From Bolinopsis microptera (lineage: Eukaryota > Ctenophora > Tentaculata > Lobata > Bolinopsidae), in assembly GCF_026151205.1 (NCBI RefSeq), contig NC_087084.1, positions 4,085,538 through 4,149,537 of the forward strand: a stretch of 64,000 nucleotides of DNA. The letters run 5' to 3'. The notes under the pieces were generated by a model. That model saw nothing but the letters and a program-made list of their open reading frames with translations, was not told the DNA's origin and did not search any database. Numbering within the stretch: the first letter of the stretch is position 1; every line of letters starts with the position of its first letter. Of the stretch, positions 1-10,300 are shown piece by piece. The position numbers and the translations under genes were made by a program.

Positions 1-784
1 GTTGTTCAGTCAGCTGTGAACAGTTGCTGTGAACGGTTGTTGAGTCAGCTGTGAACTGTTGTTGAGTCAGCTGTGAACTGTTGTTCAGGCAGCTGTGAAC
101 TGTTGTTCAGTCAGCTGTGAACTGTTGTTCAGTCACCTGTGAACTGTTGTTTAGTCAGCTGTGAACTGTTGTTGAGTCAGCTGTGAACAGTTGTTGAGTC
201 AGCTGTGAACTGTTGTTCAGTCAGCTGTGAACAGTTGCTGTGAACGGTTGTTGAGTCAGCTGTGAACTGTTGTTGAGTCAGCTGTGAACTGTTGTTGAGT
301 CAGCTGTGAACTGTTGTTGAGTCAGCTGTGAACTGTTGTTGAGTCAGCTGTGAACTGTTGTTCAGTCAGCTGTGAACTGTTGTTGAGTCAGCTGTGAACT
401 GTTGTTGAGTCAGCTGTGAACTGTTGTTGAGTCTGCTGTGAACTGTTGTTCAGTCAGCTGTGAACTGTTGTTGAGTCAGCTGTGAACAGTTGTTGAGTCA
501 GCTGTGAACTGTTGTTGAGTCAGCTGTGAACAGTTGTTGAGTCAGCTGTGAACTGTTGTTGAGTCAGCTGTGAACTGTTGTTGAGTCAGCTGTGAACTGT
601 TGTTGAGTCAGCTGTGAACAGTTGTTGAGTCAGCTGTGAACTGTTGTTGAGTCAGCTGTGATCAGTTGTTGAGTCAGCTGTGAACTGTTGTTGAGTCAGC
701 TGTGAACAGTTGTTGAGTCAGCTGTGAACTGTTGTTGAGTCAGCTGTGAACTGTTGTTCAGTCAGCTGTGAACTGTTGTTGAGT
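1..784. repeat. 22-bp satellite array, first block
   Basis: Tandem copies of a 22-bp unit read as GTTGTTGAGTCAGCTGTGAACT, with mild variation (ACAGTT for ACTGTT, TTCAGTC for TTGAGTC). About 35 copies are present and the array runs off the left edge. The unit contains CAGCTG. The array stops abruptly at 784, where an inserted element begins, and resumes at 5425. No spacers are present, so it is not a CRISPR array. Confidence 0.95.
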
Positions 785-1325
785 CCCCATATCCAAAAAA
801 TTTTTAATTTCCTACATTCTCAATTTTTTCGTTTTCCGTGGCCCGCTCGCTTCGCGAGTCTTTGTATTCGCGCGGTTCAAAGATTTTTCATGGCGGATTC
901 CAGATTCTCAATTTTACTTTTTTGGGCCCGGAATGCTTTTTAATAGATATTCCTAGGTTACTTTTGGGGGCGAAGCCCCCGAAAATTTTGGAAATTTAAA
1001 CTAGATTTGGCCTCCTGGAACGAATCTGACAATGGAGAACGATTTTAGCATACTATTTTCTGATTTCAATTTTATTGGGATAAATTGTCTGGATTCTAGA
1101 ATCCCTAAACACTTGGCTTAACTAAAGCACGAAATAGGAGACAGCATGAAGTATCAAGAGTTTATAATTTTGGCAAGAATCACAAGTCAATGTTTGACGT
1201 TACTTTAGTTGTATCACGTGCTTTCTGAAAACTGTTACATGCGATGTTTTAACGATAAATACGGGATTGTAAATTTTGCTCATACTTAAAGCTCTTGATC
1301 AGTTTTATAAATTCTGAGTCAAGAT

Positions 1326-1731
1326 GGGGGGGGGGGCCAATGACTACCAATGGAGACTTTTGGGGACTAATGGGGACTAAAAATCATGGGGACTAGAGGT
1401 CAACTCGTTGACGTAATTTGTCCCCATAAGTCCCCAGAATTTTTGACAGTTATTTATGGTTTTCAAGTTAGTTAGGTACTCTAACAGCCCTCAAGTAGCT
1501 CCCAAGAAGTCAGGAATGTCCAGTGACCATTTATAAATATTCTAGACTTCAGTCTTGAGAAGTTTACGATCTGGTCTGGAGAAGCCAGATTTTTTGAAAT
1601 CTAAATGGGGACTAATGGAGACTTTTGGGGACTAATGGGGACTAAAAATGGGGACTCGGGGTAAAATCGTTGACGTAATTCCCCAAGTCCCCAAAAGTAG
1701 TCATTGCCCCCCCCCCCCCCCCCCCCCCCCC
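1326..1731. mobile_element. foldback element with G-run ends (406 bp)
   Basis: It starts with 11 G, then CCAATGACTAC, and ends with GTAGTCATTG followed by 25 C, so the ends are inverted repeats. It is flanked by a perfect 8-bp duplication GTCAAGAT (1318-1325 and 1732-1739). Inside, a block around 1348-1430 of the type TTTTGGGGACTAATGGGGAC is repeated directly around 1610-1690. No ORF. It resembles the larger element at 2321-5089. Confidence 0.75.
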
Positions 1732-2679
1732 GTCAAGATCAATCCAAGATATGTATATTTAGCAAAGTGATACCTAACTAGGATCAGGAGCATGTAAAGA
1801 TAATTCATGCAAAAATGATTTCCACCCGATTAATGTCTTAATGTGATAGCTACCTCAACTTAGGTTGATTCGGTATGAATTCATAGGGCTGATGCCCTGG
1901 GTGACACCTCTTAAAATGAACTATTAGATTATCGGCTCGAGTACAAACTTCTTTGCATATACCGCATTGGACCTCGGATTTAGACTTGAACTTTGGACGA
2001 TTCATGATTAATAGGAAGTTCAACAACCCAATGTAAGCAACAAAAGCAAGCGGGCAGAGCGACTAATTAAAAAACTAGAAAAAGTCCAATTCTCACGCCC
2101 ATTCTAGCATCATCGTACAGATTAGTTAAAACGCCCTGTTTTTCTGATATTTTCTCACGCCACATGAATTTGGGCTGGGTGTGTGCAGTGTGATACACAC
2201 ATTGAAGACGTGATGTGTATATGCTACTGCTTGCCAATACAGATATCGGGTGACACTGTAGACATATCCGGTTTCATAGACTAGATAAGTAGATAGTAAA
2301 ATGTTAATAAAGTAATAATGGGGGGGGGGGGGGTGACATGTCTCCAATGTCTCCAATGTCTTTTGTCTTTTTTGAAAAGATAGGGTGCAGAGACATGTCC
2401 TGGAGACATTGGAGACATTGGAGACACAGCTTTTGGAGACATTGGAGACATTGGAGACATTGGGGACATTGGAGACATTGGAGACAAAGCTTTTGGAGAC
2501 ATTGGAGACATTGGAGACACTGGAGACGTAGATGTATGATTGGAGAAGGAGGAGGATCTAGGAGGAGGATGACCCAGGAGGAGGACTCAGGAGGAGAAGG
2601 AGGAGGATGAGGACTCAGGAAGAGGACTGAGGAGGACTGAGAAGGAGGAGGACTGAGGAGTACTGAGGAGGATGGCTGA

Positions 2680-2828
2680 CAGGGACAAAAGGATTTCGCG
2701 ATTATTTTGGCCAAATTTCGCGGTACCGCGAAATTTAACAGGCTATACATTAAACTATACATAAAATTTGTCGCGGAGAATGGGAAATTTCGCGATTTCG
2801 TACATGCCGCGAAATCCTTTTGTCCCTG
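2680..2828. mobile_element. 149-bp hAT-type MITE
   Basis: The two ends are a perfect inverted repeat of 21 bp beginning CAGGGACAAAAGGATTTCGC, flanked by a perfect 8-bp duplication ATGGCTGA (2672-2679 and 2829-2836). The CAGGG start fits the hAT terminal pattern, as does the 8-bp duplication. It sits inside the purine-rich core of the 2321-5089 element, so it inserted later than that element. No coding capacity. Confidence 0.88.
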
Positions 2829-2836
2829 ATGGCTGA

Positions 2837-4817
2837 GGAGGATGGCTGAGGAGGATGACTGAGAGGGAGGAGGAGGAGGAGGAAGAGGAAGAGGACTGAG
2901 GAGGAGGAGTAGGACTGAGGAGGAGAAGGAGGAGGACCTAGGAGGAGGACCCAGAAGGAGGACTCAGGAGGAGGAGGAGGAGAACTCAGGAAAAGGACTG
3001 AGAAGGAGGAGGACTCAAGAGTACTGAAGAGGATGACTGAGGAGGAGGAGGAGGAGGAGAAGGACTGAGGAGGAGAAGGAGAAGGTGGAGGAACTAGGAG
3101 GAGGATGAACCAGGAGGACTCAGGAGGAAGAGGGGGAGGACTCAGGAGGAGGACTTAGGAGGAATGAGAAGGAGGAGGACTGAGGAGAACTGAGGAGGAG
3201 GAGGAGGACTGAATAGGAGGAGGAGGGGGACTGGGGAGGACTGAGGAGGAGGAGGACTGACGAGAAGGATGAGGAGGAGGACTGAGGACTGAGGACTGAG
3301 GAGGAAGAGGAGGATGAAGAGGAGGAAGAGGACCCAGGAGGAGGAGGACTGAAGAGGACGATGAGGATGAGGACTGAGGAGGAGGAGGACTGAGGAGGAT
3401 GGCTGAGGAGGATGACTGAGAGGGAGGAGGAGGAGGACTGAGGAGGAGGAGGAGAAGGACTGAGGAGGAGAAGGAGGAGGACCTAGGAGGAGGAGGACCC
3501 AGGAGGAGGACTCAGGAGGAGGACTCAGGAGTAGGACTCAGGAAAACTGAGGAGTGAATAGGAGGAGGAGGGGGAGGACCTAGGAGGAGGAGGACCCAGA
3601 AGGAGGACTGAGAAGGAGGAGGAGGAGGAGAACTCAGGAAGAGGACTGAGGAGGACTGAGAAGGAGGAGGACTGAGAAGGAGGAGGACTGAGGAGTACTG
3701 AAGAGGATGACTGAGGAGGAGGAGGAGGAGAATGACTGAGGAGGAGAAGGAGAAGGTGGAGGAACTAGGAGGAGGATGAACCAGGAGGAGGACTCAGGAG
3801 GAAGAGGGGGAGGACTCAGGAGGAGGACTTAGGAGGAATGAGAAGGAGGAGGACTGAGGAGAACTGAGGAGGAGGAGAAGGAGGACTGAATAGGAGGAGG
3901 AGGACTGACGAGAAGGATGAGGAAGAGGACTGAGGACTGAGGAGGAAGAGGAGGAGGATGAAGAGGAGGAAGAGGACCCAGGAGGAGAAGGACTTAAGAG
4001 GAGGATGAGGATGAGGACTGAGGAGGAGGAGGAGGACTTAGGAGGACTGAGGAGGATGGCTGAGGAGGATGACTGAGAGGGAGGAGTAGGACTGAGGAGG
4101 AGGAGGAGAAGGACTGAGGAGGAGAAGGAGGAGGACCTAGGAGGAGGAGGACCCAGGAGGAGGACTCAGGAGGAGGAGGAGGACTCAGGAGGAAGACTCA
4201 GGAAAACTGAGGAGGAGGAGGAGGAGTGAATGGGAGGAGGAGGGGGACTGGGGAGGACTGAGGAAGAGGAGGACTAAGGAGAAGGATGAGGAGGAGGACT
4301 GAGGAGGAGGATGAGGACTGAGGAGAAGGACTGAGGAGTACTGATGAGGATGGCTGAGGAGGACGGCTGAGGAGGATGACTGAGGAGGATGACTGAGAGG
4401 GAGGAGGAGGAGGAGGAGGAGGAGGAGGAGGAGGAGAAGGAGGAGGACCTAGGAGGAGGAGGACTCAGGAAGAGGAGGACTCAGGAGGAGGACTCAGGAA
4501 GAGGACTCAGGAGGAGGACTGAGAAGGAGGAGGACTGAGGAGAACTGAGGAGGAGGAGGATGAGGACTGAATAGGAGGAGGGGAACTGGGGGAGGACTGA
4601 GGAGGAGGGGGACTTGGGGAGGACTGAGGAGGAGGAGGAAGACTGATGAGGAGGAGGACTGAGGAGGAGGACTGAGGAGGAGGACTGATGATTGAGGAGG
4701 AAGAGGAAGAGGATGAAGAGGAGTAGGAGGACTCAGGAGGAGGAGGACTCAGGAGGAGGAGGAGAACGAATGAGGAGGACTGAGGAGGAAGAGGAGGAGG
4801 AGGAGGAGGAGGAGGAG
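2837..4817. repeat. purine-rich GGA/GAGGACT simple repeat
   Basis: About 2 kb of near-continuous purine on the plus strand, built of GGA, GAGGACTGA and GACTCAGGA variants, interrupted mainly by CT in GGACTGAGG. Homopurine tracts of this kind can adopt triplex structures; that is inference. The glutamate-rich or serine/proline-rich frames seen here are products of the repeat and are not genes. Confidence 0.9.
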
Positions 4818-5424
4818 GCTGTGTCTCCAATGTCTCCAAAAGCTGTGTCTCTAATGTCCCCAATGTCCCAAATGTCCCCAATGTCTCCAATGTCTCAAAA
4901 AGCTGTGTCTCCAATGTCTCCAAAAGCTGTGTCTCTAATGTCCCCAATGTCCCAAATGTCCCAAATGTCTCCAATGTCTCCAAAAGCTGTGTCTCCAATG
5001 TCTCCAATGTCTCCAATGTCTCCAATGTCTTTGTCTTTTTCGAAAAGATAAGGTGCGGGAGACATTGGAGACATGTCACCCCCCCCCCCAATAATGACAA
5101 CTATTTATGTCGTGTACTCGAAAATGCCCCAATAATTAGCATCTGGTTAGTGGTTACTTGATGCACAGATTTTGTAGCTAATAGCAACAAACTTTGGTCT
5201 GTGAAACGAAATTTGATAGACTGGATCAGTGGATCCCTGACTGAGGACATTTAAATAACGGTCCAGCAACTTTTAGTCTGCTCTTTCACTTAAATTCCTA
5301 TTGAAATATTATCGAAAATTCTCAGAGTTGGCTCTTGAATTTCCTACTTTTTGTCAAAAATTTCCTACTTTTAAAAATTTCCTACATTCTTAGAATGCGA
5401 GAATGCGGGTTTTTGGATATGGGG

Positions 5425-6460
5425 TTGAGTCAGCTGTGAACTGTTGTTGAGTCAGCTGTGAACTGTTGTTGAGTCAGCTGTGAACAGTTGTTGAGTCAGC
5501 TGTGAACTGTTGTTGAGTCAGCTGTGAACTGTTGTTGATTCAGCTGTGAACTGTTGTTGAGTCAGCTGTGAACTGTTGTTGAGTACTGTGAACTGTATTG
5601 AGTCAGCCGTTGCACAGTTGTTGAGTTAGCTGTGAAACTGTTGTTTGATCAGCGTGAACTGTTGTGATCCAGCTGGAACCTGTTGTTGATCAGCTGGGAA
5701 CAGTTTGAGTCAGCTGTGATCTGTTGTTGAGTCAGTGTGAACTGTCTTTTGCTTGTGAACAGTTGTTCAGTCACTGTAACTGTTTTCATCATCTGTGAAC
5801 AGTTTGCTGTGAACGGTTGTTGATTCAGCTGTGAACTGTTTGATCAGCTGTGAACTGTTGTTGAGTCCAGCTGTGAACTGTTGTTGAGTCACGGTGAACT
5901 GTTTGTTGAGTCAGCTGTGAACTGTTGTTGAGTCTGCTGTACTCACGGAGGACACACATTGAGTCCAGCTGGAAACTGTTGTTTGAGCAGCTGTGAACTG
6001 TTGTTGATCAGCTTGAACTGTTGTTGTATGACAGTGACTCAAGCTGTGAACATTGTTGAGTCGAGGAGCTGTGAACTGTTTGTTGAGGTCACTGTGAACT
6101 GTATGGTTGTAGTTATGAGGGGAGCAGCTGTGAAACTGTTTTTGTCATACTGTGAACTGTTGTTGGATCAGCTGGAGAACATGTTGTTTGAGTCACTTGA
6201 ACTGTTGTTGATCAGCTGGAACTGTTGTTGGAGTTCACTGTGATCTGTTGTGGGAGTCAGCTTGAACTGTTGTTGTTCAGCTGTGAACTGTTGTGTGATC
6301 TGCTTTGAACAGTTGTTTGAGTTTAGCTGTGATCTGTTGTTCAGTCTCTGTGAACTTGTTGTGTCTGCTTTAGCTGATGTTGAGTCAGGCTGTGAACTGA
6401 TGTTGATCAGCTGTGATCGTTTTCTGTCAGCTGTGAACTGATTTTAGTCAGCTGAACTGT
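5425..6460. repeat. 22-bp satellite array, second decayed block
   Basis: Continuation of the 22-bp satellite. Copies are clean to about 5580. After that most units carry single-base insertions or deletions (for example GAACTGTATTGAGTCAGCCG) until the array dissolves near 6460. The abrupt change from clean to indel-rich copies suggests either strong decay or unpolished assembly. Confidence 0.85.
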
Positions 6461-7316
6461 TGATCCTGTATAAGTTAATTGTTAGAATGTATTATCAATG
6501 ATATCATTAGATTACTCAATCACAATATTATCAAATATATCATTAGATCAATCAATCACAATATGTCCTTGACACTAAGTCAAATCACAGATTTTTTCCG
6601 AAGGCAATAGTGAAAGGTTAAAAATGGTCGTTTTTGCAGAAAAACGTGGATTTGGAGATAGCGGTAAGCGGGTCTGAATATGGTGTCATTCCTTTCATTC
6701 GTTCGTTAGTTACCATGACAACTTACCATGTGTGCGCACGAGGATTGCTTGCGGAGATGTGGTGTATAGCTAGCCTGTGGTCAATGAATGCGCAACGCGA
6801 TTTTAATGTATACTACTATGTAATGTATAATATTAGGTAATAAGCCCAATTTGTGCGTGGCGTTATAGCACGCGTAGTGTACTGATGTGTTTCAATATTA
6901 TTATTATGAAATGAGCTGATTAGAGCTTATATTTATAGTTATAGGAAATGGAAATCTAGCGTCCGCCAAAAGGAAACAACGGAATATTGTGGTATATTGT
7001 TAATCGTAGTGTGGAATATATCAATAAAACTTCATATGATTACTATATGATATAATTATAATTAAAGTGATATTTTCTGAATAGATTTATTTTGAGATAA
7101 TGTAGTTGTTTGTTGCTGAATATTTTCACCTCACCCTTTAGAACCGCTCTGACATGGTTAGTACCTGACACTTGTGTCAGTTGCTAACCATATTATAGGC
7201 GGTATACAAGCACATTATTTCATTTCATTTATCAAATAAGATTATGGCTACTAATCATTGTTGTTTTGCTTAGTAATATTACTCAATAACTAGATTCCAC
7301 TCCAGCATAATAATTA
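6461..7316. other. region upstream of TMEM260 with a dispersed repeat
   Basis: No convincing gene. ATATCATTAGAT is repeated near 6500-6550. At about 7140-7222 lies a segment whose reverse complement reads ATGAAATGA...CCGC...ATATGGTTA...ACCATGTCAGAGCGG and matches the segment at 40310-40372 (plus strand), so both are copies of one interspersed repeat. The TMEM260 promoter should be in this stretch, but no clear TATA or initiator can be called. Confidence 0.5.
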
Positions 7317-10300
7317 ATGGGAAAATCAAAAGGAAAATATCAACCTCCAAAAAATGGGCATGCAAACAAAGGTAAGTTTATTGTTACAGGTCCAAATTAA
7401 AGTGTTAGTTACAGTAAGCTAGATCATTCAATATTGAAAACAGTCATATAAATATAATAACAGATCAGAGTTCATATTTAAATAATAGAGTTCAGTAATT
7501 AACCAAAATTGAAATTGTATCCTATTACAGGATCTCCAAAGATCGAAGCAGTGGAAGAAAAACAGTTGGAGCAGAAAGAGTTGGAACCCATATTTGATCT
7601 TCAATGGCACTCTTACATAGCTCTAGGACTATTCGTTAGCGTCTATCTTAAGTGTACATCAGCTTCAATCCCTAGTGGGGATGCAGGTTTGTAATTGAAC
7701 ATTTTAAACACAATTATGACTTTAAATAATGCAAATTACATAAAACAAATAATCTTGAATACAAAATTTATTATGATTATTAGTGGATGATTTTGTTCCA
7801 ATTGCTTTGTTAGTGCCAGCAATCCTGCCTTATTAAGGTATTAGAAAGTCTAGAAATGAGAAAAGGCTATTTTTTGAGAAAAGACAAATAAAAAGAAACA
7901 AGTTTTATCTAGTCTTCTAGACTAATCTTACCTTTCTGCTTTCCCAAAAGAAATTGTCTTTTCTTAATCACTAAATTTTCTCAGGAGACTTCATCATGGC
8001 GGCGCAACATTTCGGAGTAGCGCACCCTCCAGGGTACCCTCTCTACGTAACAGCTGGATACGTGTGGATGAAACTTATGCCTTTTGGAAACCCTGCTTTC
8101 AAGCTCAACGTTCTCACTAGTTTCATTGGTGGTTTAGCTGCTTTTGTTGTTTACCTCACCACGTATAAGTTAGTACATTTTTGTCGAAGGATAACATTTT
8201 TAAATGATTCCATTGATGTTTAACTTACTTTTTTACCTGCATTCAACTAATAGTAAGACCAAAGATTATAGTAACAAATCAATTTTTAAAACAAGCTGAT
8301 TTCTAAGTTCACTGTTTTACAGGATCACCAAGTTCATCCCAAGCGCGGTGTTTGCAAGTACAGTTTTTGGTTTCTCCCATTTGATCTGGTTTCACTCAGT
8401 GGGAGCTGAGATATTCTCCCTTAACAACTTGTTTTGTTCTCTACTTCTATACTGGGTTGTCAGGTTTCAGCAGGCTGACGTGTCAAACAGAGCAAGGGTA
8501 TGTTATAACATAAATGTACATAATGTATTGCATAAATATAGTGTAAAAACTTCGTTACTTCTCATTTTCACCTCTAGCTCGTTATTTAGTTAGTACTTAT
8601 GATTTTTACCTAATTTTTGTTATTTTAGAATTAGGCTTTTTAAAGGTTTAAATCCTACAATGGAATAATTCACGGGAATTTTAATTTAACGATAAATATC
8701 CATTTCAGGTAGCAATGGAGGCAAGTTTCTTATCTGGTCTTAGTATGTGCAATCAACATACCAGTGCATTATTCATTGTAGTTATAGGTGGTTGGATGTT
8801 CTTATCTCTTCTAAAAGATAAGGTACGTGAGTTTTTAGCATATTTTAGCGAGATTCTGTACTTTTGGTTGGATGAACTAACTCAAACTTAGTTGATTTCG
8901 GACGAAATCTAATCAAGAACAAGTATAACCTAAAACAAAGCAGTATACTGTTTTAATTCACTTAATTCCTCTTTCAGGCGATAACAATGCAACAGTTTCT
9001 GCATACAGGAGTGGCATTTGGAGCAGCACTGACACCTTACATACAACTCCCTGTTAGTGCCTACTTTGCTAAAGCACCTAGCACATGGGGCGATCAGCGC
9101 ACTGTAGCAGGTGACTAACAAATATAACAAATATTTATAATTATTATAAATATGTAATATCTTAATTAATCAATTGAATGGTTTAGTTTAACCAAATTAT
9201 GGTTAATTTTTAGGAGTACTGTAAGGAAAAATAGAAAGTTTGTGTCCCCAAAACACCTTTTCAGTCGATATTCATCGATATTCATCGATATTCATCGATA
9301 TTCATCGATTTAATTTATTCATCGATTTAACTTCAGCATTTTTGTCGTTTATGTAAGTGTGGAATGCTGACGTACTACATTCAAACATAGTTTACATACT
9401 GTACCTGGTAGATGTAACGTCGTACCCTAATTATAATGTTCTTTACTTTAGAGTCTGTTGTTGTGTGAAACTACGTGAGCTATAACAATGTAATCTTGCA
9501 GATAATAGTCGTGAATATTTGAATTTTAATTAAATACGACTGAAAGTTGGACTAACTAAATAAATGGTGATTTTCTCATCTCCATAATATTATCTTCTCT
9601 CCTTTATTATGCAAATGAGAATTATACGGTCTGCTTAGATTGTTCACTAAAATATGCAAATTAAAACAACATTTGCATAACAATAGAGTTCTTGACATTG
9701 TACAGCTCTTGACTTCGTACTAAATCTGCAGTAAGATTTGTCTAGATCTTTCAAACAAAACACAGTTAGCTGTTACATAACACTTACACTTACTTACAGT
9801 GTTAGCTGTAATACTTACTTACACTGAAGGATGGTGGAGTGACGATTAATATAAAGGAAAGTGTTGGCTACTTTACACAGCCCATTTTTCTAATTGAAGA
9901 TAGCTACAAAATTTAGCCCACATTTTTGGACCTTTTGCTGTGCCATGTTTCTCAGAGCTCAAAGTCTCACTACTTTTGTCATTAGCATCTGTCTGCGTGT
10001 AGACGTCCTAAAGGAAGAACTTTATAAGTTCAACACTTAGTGTTAGCATTTTAACACGTCTTGCAAGCCCCGGTGTAGACTGCAGTTTTACAGACACAAA
10101 AATACAGCTGTGAACTGTTGTTGAGTCAGCTGTGAACTGTTGTTCAGTTAGCTGTGAACTGTTGTTGAGTCAGCTGTGAACTGTTATTCAGTCAGCTGTG
10201 AACTGTTGTTGAGTCAGCTGTGAACTGTTGTTGAGTCAGCTGAGTAAGATGTTCCAGCCTGATGAAAACTGACATTTTCAAGAACACAAGATAGCTTTAT

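Larger units (their letters stand above)
2321..5089. mobile_element. 2.8-kb foldback element with minisatellite arms
   Basis: The termini are a G run then TGACATGTCTCC on the left, and GGAGACATGTCA then a C run on the right. AATAATG is duplicated at 2314-2320 and 5090-5096 (7 bp, or 8 with one mismatch). The inverted arms consist largely of a 9-bp repeat (GGAGACATT) with an embedded CAGCTTTTGGAGAC motif. They enclose about 2 kb of purine-rich simple sequence. Drosophila foldback elements have comparable arms built of tandem repeats. No transposase frame is seen. Confidence 0.7.
785..5424. mobile_element. 4.6-kb composite element inserted in the satellite
   Basis: The satellite breaks at TTGAGT|CCCCATATCCAAAAA and resumes at TTTTTGGATATGGGG|TTGAGT. 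This gives 15-bp perfect terminal inverted repeats and a 6-bp target duplication TTGAGT (779-784 and 5425-5430; 7 bp if one terminal G is counted). Both ends also carry AATTTCCTACATTCT-like motifs in direct orientation. No transposase frame is visible, so it appears non-autonomous. It contains further nested elements (1326-1731, 2321-5089, 2680-2828). Superfamily not identified. Confidence 0.75.

Noticed and set aside
1-784. Regularly spaced repeats resembling a CRISPR array
   Set aside because: Units are contiguous with no unique spacers, and the sequence context is animal nuclear DNA.
4507-5100. Glu-rich and Ser/Pro-rich ORFs at the end of the foldback element
   Set aside because: Products of GGA and GGAGACATT repeats, with no non-repeat domain.
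6634-6840. 68-codon ORF upstream of TMEM260
   Set aside because: No recognisable domain and no splice link to exon 1; likely chance.
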